Below, piece after piece: positions 21,764 to 32,564 of a stretch of 64,000 bases of DNA; positions within the stretch are counted from its first letter, which is position 1; the number at the start of each line of letters is the position of its first letter. The notes beneath the pieces are model-generated. The model had not been told where the DNA came from. It was given only the letters and a program-made list of their open reading frames with translations, and did no database searches. Source of the DNA: Acytostelium subglobosum LB1 (lineage: Eukaryota > Evosea > Eumycetozoa > Acytosteliales > Acytosteliaceae); the NCBI RefSeq assembly GCF_000787575.1, contig NW_012236506.1, forward strand, positions 4,225-68,224, given 5' to 3'. Position numbers and translations under genes: made by a program.

Positions 21764-24299
21764 ATGAATTATTATTTATTATATAGTTTAAATGATATAA
21801 ATAATAATGGAAGTGGAGAACATAATAATACATCATCAGTGGAGAAGGCGAATTTGACAGCAGGTTGGAAAGGATTTGCGTCAAACTTGATAACAAACTT
21901 GGTGATAGCATCAGTGCTATTCACCGTGTTCTTCATACTTCGAGTGTCCTACAGGAACTTCTTCAACGCACGATTGATAAAGAGCAATGGTGCACACTCA
22001 CCTCTGGTGGTCAACGCCATCGAATGGATCAAATACACCTTCTACTTCCCCCTCGAGTCGATATTCGAGTCACGTGGAATCGATGCCTACATGCATCTCC
22101 AATTCCTACTACTATGTATCCAACTGCTCACAGTATTCCTTGTGTTTGGTATTGGTGTGCTATTGCCCATCAACTACACTAGTATAAACACCAGTCTAAA
22201 TGGCACTGGAATAGACATCAACACATTGGACTCTGTCTCCATTGCCTCAGTGCCCGAAGGTTCTGATCGTCTATGGGCGCACTCCATCTCCATACCACTC
22301 TTTACCGGAGTAGCATTCTTTCTCTTCCGCAGGACATATAAGATTGTAAGTTAAATCAAGTTTTCAGCGAGTCTCCAGTCTGACCCTCGATCGACTCACA
22401 CTCCCCTTCCCACCCCCGCGTAGTACTTGGAGAAGAGATTGCGATGGATGACCAAACATCATGAGAGGAATTATACAGTATTGGTCAGAGAGATGAATAA
22501 GGAGATAAAGAGTGAAGAGCATATGTTGACATTTTTCCAACACTTCTTCTCGGGAGATGAGATATTGGCTTGCCACATGGTATACAAGGAGCCGGTGCTA
22601 AGGAAGCTTTGGTCAAAACACAGACGAGCACAACGTAAATTGGACTTGGTACTCAGCGAGATTGAAACCAAGGGCACCAAACCAATGCGTGCCAAGGGCT
22701 TCCGGCCGGGAAGATGTGGCGGCGAGGTGGAGGACAGACGCGAGTACTACGAGAAGAAGTTGATCGACATTGATATCAAGCTGAAGGAGGCACAGATCGA
22801 GGCCAAACTCCCCCAGGAAAGGGAGGGTGCACCAATGGAGTTTAAGTTGTCCAATCTTACAAAGGACAATATACGCAAATGGGCACAATACTCTATCAAT
22901 GCTGGATTCATCACTTTCAAGCGAATGTCAGACGCATCGATCTGCGCCACCAGTCTCTACTCTGAGATAACAAACCGATTTGTTATCACACCTGCTCCAG
23001 AACTAAAGAACATCAGATGGAAGAACCTAACAGTGCCAAGAAGAGAGAGGACCATCAGGCGTACAATCATCTCTGTAGTATTCTTTGTATTGTTCTGTTT
23101 CTACATGTAAGTTGGCCACAGCTCCTCATTCATTCGTTCAATCACTCTCTAACTCGAATCAATCAACAGGATACCAGTTGCAGCAATCAGTGCATTGTCA
23201 AAGTTGGAGAACTTGGCAAAGATACCTGTACTCAATTTCTTGGTGGACTTGGTCGAGATGAATGATGCTCTTAAGGGCTTTGTTCAGGGATACCTTCCAT
23301 CATTGGCTTTGGTCGCATTCATGGGTCTACTACCACTGTTTATCAAACTGTTGATTCGAATCAATAAGGAGGACACAAGGACAACATACTACCACAAGGT
23401 GTTCACAACATATTGGGCATTCCTCGTCATCAATGTATTCATTGTTGTCACTATCTCAGGCTCAGTGCTCACCATTCTCTTTAGAATCATTGAACATATG
23501 ACGCTCAAGGAGGTTGTCACATTGTTTGGATCATCACTGCCCACTCAATCATCATTCTTTATCAACTACATTCTCGTCCAATCACTCACCTCAGTACCAC
23601 TGGATCTGCTGCGTCCATTCGAATTAATCGGCGCAGTCATCAGAGCTTCAAGAGTCTCATCACCCGGTGACAAAGTAGACGCTGTCACAAAGAAGGATCC
23701 AACCGATATCACATGCATCAAGGTATGTACTTGACCACTCTTATCATCGCTCATTCAATCAATCACTTACACTTAAACCTGCACACAGTACTCAAGAGAG
23801 TTACTCATCTTAGTGATCACAGTGTCATATAGTACATTGTCACCCTTTATCATTCCATTTGGAATGCTATACTTCTTCTTGGACTATTATGTATCAAAGT
23901 ACAATCATATCTATTCATATTGTCCAAAGTACCAAACAGGTGGATTGATGTGGCCATTGGTATTCAATCGTCTATGTGTCGGCTTGGCAATCTATCAGAT
24001 AACAGCCATTGGAACTTTCTTACTCAAAGTCTTCATACCTGGCATTATAATCAGTTTCCCAATGCCACTGATCACTCTATTCTATTGGTGGAGAACCATA
24101 GAGAAGTACAAGAAGCCCACCGATGTTCTTCCACTATCGCTCTCACCTGAGGGTGATTACGTTGGCGATGACTTCATCGTAAGTACCACTTCTTCCCCTC
24201 TTGATACATGTACATCTTACTTACTATCCTTGTCACATTTAGAAAACATACGAGGATCCAGTACTTAGCGTAAATAATTTTGATTCGTCAGAGGTTTAG
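21764..24299 (+). CDS. CSC1/OSCA/TMEM63-family membrane channel
   Basis: Five exons (21764-22345, 22424-23106, 23170-23722, 23789-24178, 24243-24299) give 754 aa. The family contains hyperosmolality- and stretch-activated cation channels. Seen: three N-terminal membrane segments, a long cytosolic loop with charged helices (residues about 195-400), then the seven-segment RSN1 core from TIISVVFFVLFCFYM onward, including FVQGYLPSLALVAFMGLLP and YYVSKYNHIYSY, which are typical of CSC1 proteins. The last exon adds only 18 residues (KTYEDPVLS...SSEV). Each splice join restores a continuous membrane or loop segment. The plasma or endomembrane location and the gating stimulus are inferred from the family. 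Confidence 0.93.
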
Positions 24300-24680
24300 G
24301 ACCCTTTGATCGATCTTCAAACAATAAACTTAGGTTAAGTTAGGTTAGTTACACTATCAAGACAACACGAGAGTTGTTTGTTTCGATTGAGATGGATCAT
24401 TCTTATTGATCCACCATACTATACACATAGTTGGATTGACCTTATCAGGTTAATCCAATCATTCTTTATTCGAAACAATCAAGTCTGGACTGCTTGATAC
24501 CAGAAGTCCAGGACATTGACATAGGGGAGTGGGCAGACTTGACACTTGGATAGAGTGAAGTCTTGTGTGGTGGCTACCATGATTGATTGCCTGGTATTAC
24601 AATGTTGTTCCACACTGATTGGTTGATTTGATTGAAGGAGGTAGTTGTGTTGTGTTGGTGTCCAGACACCATGATTGTAA
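24300..24680. other. Convergent spacer, CSC1-like / membrane kinase
   Basis: 381 nt between two stop codons. Two stem-loops stand in a row: TGGATCA-7 nt-TGATCCA (24393-24413), and TTGGATTGACCT-TATC-AGGTTAATCCAA (24431-24458, one mismatched pair in 12). They may serve 3'-end formation for the facing transcripts. I see no gene. Confidence 0.55.
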
Positions 24681-26924
24681 TTAATCACCAATGTAGTGGA
24701 AGTCTTGGTTGCTGTCGGTCTCGTCTGTTGATCCAACGTCATCTTGTGGTTGGACATTGCTTGGGATGGCACAGTTTGATACATTGCGCTGGAAGAATGA
24801 TGATGCCTCGGTAGGCATGTTCGCCTTGATGAAGTCCAGGATGAAGGCAAACGTTGGTCTCTCCTCAGGATTTGCTCTCCAACACATTTGAATCAACACT
24901 ACTAGTGGTCCCCACATTGGAATGGGCTGAGCAGGCAGAGGTGGTCTGTAGTTCTGGTAGGCTGCCATGTGTGCCATCTTGAGGGGCGGGAGCTCGCATG
25001 TTGGCTGTGCTCCAGTGATGATACACCAGATCAGTATGCCGAATGAATAGACATCGGCCTTTGGCGTGTAGAGCTCGCCAATAAACACCTCGGGTGCTTG
25101 GAAGGGGAGGAAACCGACTGAAGCCGTCATCTCGAAGCCTTGCTCGCGAGACAGGCCAAAGTCCGCCACCTTGGCCACTGAGAAGGATTCGTCGAGCAAG
25201 ATGTTCTTGGTCGACAGATCACGATGCAGGATGGGATTGGGCTTCCAGTCGTGCAGGTAATACATTCCTCTGGCTACATCCATGATGATCCTCCAGGCAA
25301 ACTCGGGATAGTTGAGCAACAGGAAGTGGCGATCCTGTAGGAAGCGGTCCAAGCTTCCTCCGCCCATGTACTCGGTGACGATGCAGTTCTTGTCCTGCTC
25401 GGCGCACACTCCTAGGAATTGGAGCACATTTGGATGTCGCAGAAGACTGAGTATTGCGACCTCTTTGAAAAAGACGACGCCATCATCATTATCTGTGTTT
25501 CTGTAGCTGTTCCTGTGTAGCACCTTGACGGCGACTGGGGCACCCTTCCAAACGGCCTTCTTAACCTGTCCAAAGTAGCCCTCACCAATCACCTCTCCAA
25601 ACTTGAACTCTGAATACTTTATATTGAACGCTGCCAACTGCAATGCATTGGTTCCATCACTTGATGATATATACTCTCTTCCAAACAAGTTTTGGTATTC
25701 CTGTGTGAGTAGATTGATAAATTAGTCCAATGGTCTGGAGTGGATGGATGGATCACATGTGATACTTACAACAAAGTTGTTCATTAGAGGCTCAAACTCA
25801 CCTCTTGCTCTGAGGAGGTTGGTATCATTTCCACAAGTCCTGAACAAGAGGAATCCATAACAGAATGCCTTGATGATACATGTTATTGCCAATATACTGT
25901 TTGGATGATGCAGGCAAAGTTAGTGATTGAATCCTTGGAATCCAAGGTGTACCTATACATACCAATATCCGGCATCAATATGGAATATCTTGAGAATGGC
26001 TGATACCAATTGAAGTAATGAAGTTGAGAGAAGGAAGAACAGCCAGATTCGGGCGGTTGGTCGTACTCGGATTGCTCCTTGGCAACGGAAGGAGAAGAAT
26101 AGTATGATGCTGTACACGATTGAGTAGACGGCCTGCATGCCTAGTACTGTGAAGGCGTTCTGGAATAGAGAGAGCTGGCAGTCGACTGGTGACACACACT
26201 TGTCATCGTCGTCAAAGATTGAAGACAACATGGTGGTCATGAGAATGAGATAGAGAAGGGCCGAGAGACAGAAGGAGAAGCGTGAGGCGCATTTGTCGTC
26301 GCCCTTGCCCGTCAAGAAGATGATGATCCAGTTGTCGGTGATGACGTGCATGCCGCCCAGGATGACGAGCAGCGTGGGGTAGAGCACGCCGGACCATGGT
26401 GGCATGAACATCAAGATGACGCCCATTATTGCCAGCCATGTGATCACGAACAGGATGTACCTAAAGTAGGTGGACACGATGATCTTTGGCTGATTGATCG
26501 TTATGCCCATGTTATTATCAAACAACATCTGATTCTCACCAGACATGTTGATTGAAACGTATGAGCTCCCTACTCCATCATTGATGTTGCATGACTTCTT
26601 TCCATCGCTGTTGTTATTGTTGTCATTGTTGTTGTTATTGTTTGGATCGGCAAACTTATTTGTTGATTGTTGGAGATAGGTGTATGATCGCTGGATTCGG
26701 AAGAGGAGGTAGAGTGCTGAGAAGATGTAACCAATGGCCACGGCATCAATTACAAAGTTGAAGTTGATCGATGTTTCATTGTCCTGGATGCTAAAACTCT
26801 TTGAAAGAATCGATTGGCATAATCCACATGACCATGATGTTGTTGAGTTGGAGCATGTATCGTCAATGCCCAACATAAGTGTTGGTGATGATGATGATGA
26901 TGATAGTAGTGATGATGATGACAT
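24681..26924 (-). CDS. Multi-pass membrane receptor-like TKL protein kinase
   Basis: Three exons (26924-25963, 25896-25770, 25700-24681) join in frame to 702 aa. The N-terminal half has a Ser-rich leader, a Cys-containing segment (SWSCGLCQSIL) and about seven hydrophobic helices (for example VIDAVAIGYIFSALYLLF, YILFVITWLAIMGVILMF, TARIWLFFLLSTSLLQLV), with an Asn-rich loop after the first. The C-terminal half is a complete kinase: GEGYFGQV (402-409), VAVK with Lys422, HRDLSTKN (His522), DFGLSR (543-548), APEVF. HRDLSTKN and the rest place it in the tyrosine-kinase-like group. Dictyostelids have receptor-like TKL kinases (drk and VSK genes); I cannot say which this matches. The intron 25897-25962 splits a helix and joins GY|CILAITCIIKAF. 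Confidence 0.88.
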
Positions 26925-27791
26925 GATGATCTGTAGTTGGTTGTTTGAGTGTATATCTCAATATATCGATCAATCAATCATGTTGTTTTCCTATATAGTC
27001 TGCGTCAATTAATAATAATTAATAATTATCTATCTATCTGTTTTTGGAAAAGTGATTGAATGAATAAGTGATGTGATTGATTGAAGTTGGTAGCTTGCTA
27101 GCCAGTTGCAGCTTGTGCCAAGTTCTTCAAAGTTGGTAATGATGATGATGTTATGGTGGAAGGTAGCTTGTTGTATGAATGAGAGAGTGGAACCTTAGAC
27201 TGAGAGTTGGGAGTCAACTGTTCCAAAAAAACTGGATTGAGGATGAATCAGTTGCCAGGTGGCAACCCTCTCACATCCAGCCACACACTTCCTCTCAAAA
27301 CTTTGATTGTAAAATTATTCACAAGATTGATCGCTCGCTTGGAAGCCTGGGTGATGAATCATCAATACACACAATCACAATGATTAATTAATATTATCAC
27401 AGGTACAATGTTTAAGTGCTTGTACACATGTGTTGATTTTGTATGCTTTGTTATGGATATGAATAGATCTTGGACCCAAGATGACCCTTGACCTGTGATT
27501 ATGGAGAATTCTCCTCTGACATAGTCATCCATTCATTCAATCATTGGCACATCCATTCATCCATCCATATCCAGTTCACTCCATATCACTGGTCGACAAT
27601 AATAAACAAATTGTTTACCAGTGTTCCAGGCCGATAGGGTAGGGTAAGGGTAGGGCAAGGATAGGGCAAGGGTATGTTATAAAGGGGATAATAATAATTT
27701 ATTGAACAAGAAGAAGTATTGCCATGGTAGTAGCAACAGCAATGATGATGATAGAGTAATAATTATAATAATATGAAAACAAAGACATTGT
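26925..27791. other. Intergenic region upstream of the membrane kinase
   Basis: 867 nt between the kinase start and the NOG1 stop, both on the minus strand. It probably contains the kinase promoter. At 27634-27674 lies a tract of TAGGG/TAAGGG-like units (ATAGGGTAGGGTAAGGG and on) that resembles telomere repeats. Small ORFs such as 27179-27391 look random. Confidence 0.55.
27634..27674 (+). repeat. Degenerate TAGGG/TAAGGG (telomere-like) tract
   Basis: Six imperfect units of the type TAGGG, TAAGGG or CAAGG in 41 nt. TAAGGG-type repeats have been reported for some protist telomeres. Here the tract is internal and short, so it may be a simple purine tract rather than a relic of a chromosome end. 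Confidence 0.5.
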
Positions 27792-29881
27792 TTATCTTCT
27801 TGTTGTCTTACCGGCCTTTCTCTTGCCGGCAAACAGATGCTTGGGCATCTCATCAAAGACGTGGTGATCAGCCTCACCTTTCAGACCGAGTCTGTTTCTC
27901 TTCTTTCTGGCCTCGACGTTCAGCTTCTCAGCCATGAGCTTGTGAGCCAGATCACGGAAACCTTCTCCGGGCAGTGGCGCGGGTGTTCTGGATCGCGAAC
28001 GGGACTGCGAGCGGTTGAGCGATACACCGCGCTCGACAGACTCCTCGCGCTCCTCTGAGCGGTCTCTCTTTCTGCCACGCGACTTGGAGCGCGACTTTGA
28101 GCGCACGTCTGAGATGATGTCGTCGACCTCCTCGCGGTCCACACCCATCGAGCGCAGGTTCCTCGACATGTCCTTGGTGTTGAGTCCCAGCACGTTCTTT
28201 GGCAGCTTGGGCTTGGACGAGTCGTTGATCACGTGGTCCATGCGGAGTGCGAACTTCTTCTCCTGGATCTCGTCGTAGAGCTCCTGGTCCTCCTCGTCAA
28301 TATCAGACTCCTCCTCGTCGTTCATCTGGTTCTTGAGCTCCTCCAACAGGGCCTCCTCCTCACGCTCCAGCTCCTCGAGCTTCTCGAGGATCTCTGGGTC
28401 GATAAAGTCGGCAATGTTTTGGCCGTCCATGATCTCGGGAATGATGTCGAACTTCCACGAGTCGTCCTTGAGCTGGTACTTGCGCTTCCACTCGTTGATG
28501 TCGAACATTGGCAGGATACCCTGCTGGAACTTGAGGTCGTCCTCCTCCTCCTGCAGCACCTCCATCTGGGCTGAGGTCAGCTTGATCTTCTTCTCGTCCT
28601 CGACGGCGTCCTGCATGGCCTCACGGAAGGCCAGCACGCTTGGTGGGATGATGGCTGGACGCACCTTGTTGTCACGTGGCTTGGGCATGGCGAGATGCAG
28701 ACGATGGATGTCCTTCTGGATCTTGGATGACTTGAGCTTCTTCTCGACACGCTCCTCGAGCAGGGTGGTGCAGGCGACGTCCTTGACGTTGGCAACTCCC
28801 TCCTCTGTGAGTGTGGACATGGGCAGAATCTTGGTGCCTCCGATACCTCCGGTGGCGGGATCAGCCAGACTCTGGATGAGCTCCCAATCCTCCTGGGCGA
28901 CGTCCTCAGGCTTCTTGACGTCGATCTTGTTGACGACGACGATCAGGGGCTTGTTCAGGAACAGTGCCTTGATCGAGTAGAACAGGTCGACCTGCTGCTT
29001 GATGGTGTAGCCACATCGCTCAGAGATATCAATGATGTACAGCACGCACGAGTGCAAGTGCGCCAGGGCCGTGATGGACTGCATCTCAATAGTGTTACGC
29101 TCCTCGAGGGGGTGGTCCAGGATACCCGGTGTGTCGATCACCTGCCACACAGCGTACTTGTAGTCGGTGTGACCGACAAATAGCGACTTGGTCGTGAAGG
29201 CGTAGGGCTGTACGTCGACGTTGGCGCGGGTCAGCTTGTTCATGAACGATGACTTGCCGACGTTGGGGTAGCCGCACAGCAGGATGGTGCGGGTGTTGGG
29301 GTCGATCGAGGGCAGACGGGCAAGATGCTGGCGCACCTGCTCCAGGTACTGCAGACTGCTGTTCTGTCTCAACATCAGAGTGCACATACGGCCGAGTGCC
29401 GCACGCTTCAGCTGCTTGCAACGGTACAACGAGTCACCATACTTGAGCAATCTCAAGTAATCCTTTGCAATGTTGTCAATCAAGTTTCTGGCCGTATTCA
29501 ACTGTCCCAGTGCCAGCTTGTAATGGTCCTTATCATAAAGTACGTTTACCAAGTCTGAATAGAATGGATGTATATCCTATATATTTGATTGATTGATTGA
29601 TTAATTGAGTGAGTGACCATGATCGCGTGATTGATTGAATGAGTGAATGATGAGAGACATACGTCGAGGAGGGGGAAGTCTTGAATGATCTGGGAGAGCT
29701 TGTCGTGGTAGGATTGTTGAGTGTACTTGACTTTTCTCATGTAGAAGGTACGGATTCTTCCAATAGCATATTGCTTATGTATCTCGGTTGGTGTCTTTCT
29801 CTGTGTCTTTGAGAGGACAATGTCGACAAAGTCCTTTGACGTTGGGACGACCTGAATCTTTTTAAAATTATATAATACCAT
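27792..29881 (-). CDS. nog1: Nucleolar GTP-binding protein 1 (NOG1)
   Basis: Two exons (29881-29663, 29576-27792) give 667 aa. NOG1 is an essential nucleolar GTPase of pre-60S assembly. The N-terminal NOG1 helical domain ([20 protein letters not shown]) is followed by an Obg-like G domain: GYPNVGKSS, the switch segment [18 protein letters not shown] and NKID. NOGCT-type sequence and a long charged region rich in Asp/Glu follow, then Arg/Ser ([14 protein letters not shown]) and a basic end ([10 protein letters not shown]) consistent with nucleolar retention. The intron 29577-29662 is rich in CAATCA repeats on the sense strand. The stop lies in the first bases of a short AT-rich 3' flank. Confidence 0.96.
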
Positions 29882-30402
29882 TATTCAATTAAATATGTGT
29901 ATCTATATGTATATATATATATATTACTAGTCTATGTTTTAATCAACTAGTGAGTGTGATTGATTGAGTGATTGAATGAAAGAGTGATGGTGGAGATAGA
30001 TAATCAATTCCAATGTTATTAAATTGAAATAGTTAACTCTTTGATTGAGTGAGAGAGTGAGTGAGTGTAAGGTGAAAGGTGTAGTTAGTTGTTGTAGTAG
30101 TAGTAATAGTGATTATGTTTGTTTGAACGAATGATATTGTTGTGTTTGAGCAAAGAGGCGAGAGAGTGAGAGCTCACGCACATCCATTCAATCGAGCGAA
30201 TCAAATTAATTGTCAAAAACAAAAGAAAGAGTGTGGATAACGAGTCGTCTTTCTCAAAACCATTTATTTTAATTTATTATTCGTGGTTGATTCACGACCG
30301 ACTTCAATCATGTGTTGAATGTTGTGAGGGTATGTCTGTGAGGGTATGTTTGATTGATTGACTATAATATTATATTGTTCGGTTTTATTGTTATTATTAT
30401 TA
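29882..30402. other. Intergenic region upstream of NOG1
   Basis: 521 nt between the NOG1 start and the stop of the deaminase-like gene, both minus strand. It contains CAATCA-type repeats (sense for NOG1) near 29945-30065 and AT-rich stretches. I see no gene. Confidence 0.6.
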
Positions 30403-31794
30403 TTATTTAATGATGTTGGTATCTGTCTTGGGCCTGGTAGTCATGATCTTGGAACAATAATCGATCACTCGTTGATTGATGTCGGATTCGTTTAGGGTGG
30501 TCGTTCTTCCTTGATTGAGTAGTTGCTTGCCATCAACCCAGACGTCACATACTTTGTTGGTGCCAACATAGACAAGGTGTGAGATTGGGTCGTAGATTGG
30601 ATGGCTTGTTGCCTTGACCGCAACGATATCCGCCTTCTTGCCAAGTTCCAGACTGCCCAAATGTTTGTCGACACCCAATGCCTTTGCTCCATTGATTGTG
30701 GCCATTGACAGTATGTGAGCGGCCTTTGTGACAGACTTGTCCGTTGACTCGCCATTTGATTGAAGTGCGATGTTGAAGCATAGTTTGTCGACGTAGGCTG
30801 CGCATCGAAGCTCGCCCAGCATGTCCAGATCGTCGTTGCTCGCTGCGCTGTCAGTGCCAATCGATACATTGACTCCTTTGTTTACCAGTGCGTGCACTGG
30901 ACAGATGCCAGCTACGCCAAGCTTTAGATTGGACTCGGGGCAGTGCACTACGTTCACCTTGCGCTTCTCAATCAGATCGATCTCTTGTGGGGTCAGATGT
31001 GTCATGTGCACGGCGACCAGCTTGTCTGAGAGCACGCCCAGTTGCTCGAGGCGGTCGATTGGACGCATGCCGCTGGCGACAACCTCGTCCTCAACCTCGC
31101 GATGTGTCTCGTGCAGATGTGTATGAATGACCAGTCCGTGCTGCTCAGACAGCTTCTTGACGCGGAGGTATGCTTCGTCTGTGATGGTGTAGACGGCGTG
31201 TGGGCCCAGCGACATCTTGATCCTGTCGTGGCCCTTGTACTGCTCGATCAACACTTCTCCCTTGTCAATGTACTCGGCTTCAGTGGCCGCGTACGATGTT
31301 GGGAACTTGATGATGGGGACGGCGACTGTGGCGCGCATGCCACACTTGTCGACGACCTCGAGCGCAGACTCTGGATGATAGTACATCTCGTTGAAGTATG
31401 TTGTGCCAGTCTTGAGCATCTCGAGACAGGCCAGCTCGGTGCCCAGCTTCACCGAGTCTCTGTTGACGTACTGTGCCTCGGCGGGCCAGATGAACTTGGT
31501 CAGCCAGTCATGCAGGCTGACGTCGTCGGCATACGCACGGAACAGTGCCATGGCCGAGTGAGCATGCATGTTGAACAGGCCGGGGATGAGGATGTGGCAG
31601 TCAGTGGCATCGGCTGTGTCCAATACCTTGTTCTCTGTGGCGTAGTACTTGAGAGGAACATCGCTAGTCCTAACAATATCCAATATCAATCCATTATGAA
31701 CTACCAAACTGTGATCCTTATACACTGTATATTGTGGGACAACAGGTATAATCCACTTTGCCTGTATAATCAAGTCAACTGTCTTTATCTCCAT
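30403..31794 (-). CDS. MTA/SAH deaminase-like amidohydrolase (MtaD/TrzA family)
   Basis: Single exon, 463 aa, starting at the first ATG (31794). The amidohydrolase metal and catalytic residues are all present: HAH at 77-79, HTHLHE with His226/His228 and Glu229, MTH near 264-266, and GTDSAASNDDLDM with Asp315. The LGPHAVYTITDE and NMHAHSAMALFRAYADD segments match bacterial 5-methylthioadenosine/S-adenosylhomocysteine deaminases, which deaminate adenosine thioethers to inosine forms. Guanine deaminase or another cyclic deaminase cannot be excluded. The lack of introns, in a region where most genes have them, and the bacterial look suggest lateral transfer, which needs a tree. It is divergent from the next gene by only 167 nt. 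Confidence 0.88.
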   Translation of the reverse strand: MEIKTVDLIIQAKWIIPVVPQYTVYKDHSLVVHNGLILDIVRTSDVPLKYYATENKVLDTADATDCHILIPGLFNMHAHSAMALFRAYADDVSLHDWLTKFIWPAEAQYVNRDSVKLGTELACLEMLKTGTTYFNEMYYHPESALEVVDKCGMRATVAVPIIKFPTSYAATEAEYIDKGEVLIEQYKGHDRIKMSLGPHAVYTITDEAYLRVKKLSEQHGLVIHTHLHETHREVEDEVVASGMRPIDRLEQLGVLSDKLVAVHMTHLTPQEIDLIEKRKVNVVHCPESNLKLGVAGICPVHALVNKGVNVSIGTDSAASNDDLDMLGELRCAAYVDKLCFNIALQSNGESTDKSVTKAAHILSMATINGAKALGVDKHLGSLELGKKADIVAVKATSHPIYDPISHLVYVGTNKVCDVWVDGKQLLNQGRTTTLNESDINQRVIDYCSKIMTTRPKTDTNIIK

Positions 31795-31961
31795 CTGTGT
31801 GTTTGTGTATCTGTATTCGTCAGTCGAATGGCGAATGAACAAGAGTGTGGTGGTGGTTTTGAGCAATTCTTTGATTCTTTGGGAAGTCCTGGGATTAAGT
31901 CAAGATATTCCTTCACTTTACTTCTCTTCACTTATTATTATTTGTATACATATATACAATT

Positions 31962-32411
31962 ATGACTTGTGATGATATTGTTATATACTCAAACACTTCA
32001 TTGGAGAATATTGAAACATTGAAGAAAGCATTAGAATGTCCATTCATTAGTTCTAAAGATCGCCTATGTGTTGTACATCATTTGAAGTTGTTGATGAAGG
32101 ATATTGATACATTGGAGGTGCACAAACTGATTGAGGAGTTTCAAAAGAGTACATTCAAACTTAAATATTTTGATCAACGTCATCGCCAAAGAGCCAAGGA
32201 ATTGATTGAATCACTAAAGGTGAAATACTTTATGGACGATAGAATGGAGACTTTGGACAATAGTGTTGAGGAAAGGCGGCCAATAACATTACAGAGAGTA
32301 CTTATTCGAGACAATCTGAGTCCAGAGTTTATTAAAGTGCCCAAGACCTTGATGTGTATCAAGTATCAGTATGCCTTCCTGCCCAGAGGATCAATATATT
32401 TGGATCATTGA
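31962..32411 (+). CDS. Hypothetical protein, possibly frameshifted at its end
   Basis: 149 codons, start at 31962 just downstream of the divergent promoter. I do not recognise the family. The protein is helical and charged (LKKALECPFISSKDRLCVVHHL, FDQRHRQRAKELIESL) and looks real. After nt 32354 another frame continues with sensible sequence (PVEFWTKFESLKV...IPFINH) to a stop at 32537-32539, while the first frame ends 128 nt earlier. No intron of plausible size joins the two. A single-base sequence error, a real frameshift or chance are all possible. It is convergent with repD, 26 to 154 nt away depending on the true end. Confidence 0.5.
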   Translation: MTCDDIVIYSNTSLENIETLKKALECPFISSKDRLCVVHHLKLLMKDIDTLEVHKLIEEFQKSTFKLKYFDQRHRQRAKELIESLKVKYFMDDRMETLDNSVEERRPITLQRVLIRDNLSPEFIKVPKTLMCIKYQYAFLPRGSIYLDH

Positions 32412-32564
32412 AGCCGGTAGAGTTTTGGACAAAGTTCGAATCTCTCAAAGTAGACCATCTTCCATCGATCTCCAATATCAAAGAAGTAGTTGATTATCAC
32501 GGTGGAATAGAAGTCAACATCCCATTTATAAATCATTGAGTCTCTTTGAAATATCACCATATGT

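Noticed and set aside
28233-28980. Long plus-strand ORFs opposite NOG1
   Set aside because: They mirror the NOG1 coding strand, and their content (Leu/Val or Ser runs) is what Glu/Lys-rich codons give in reverse.
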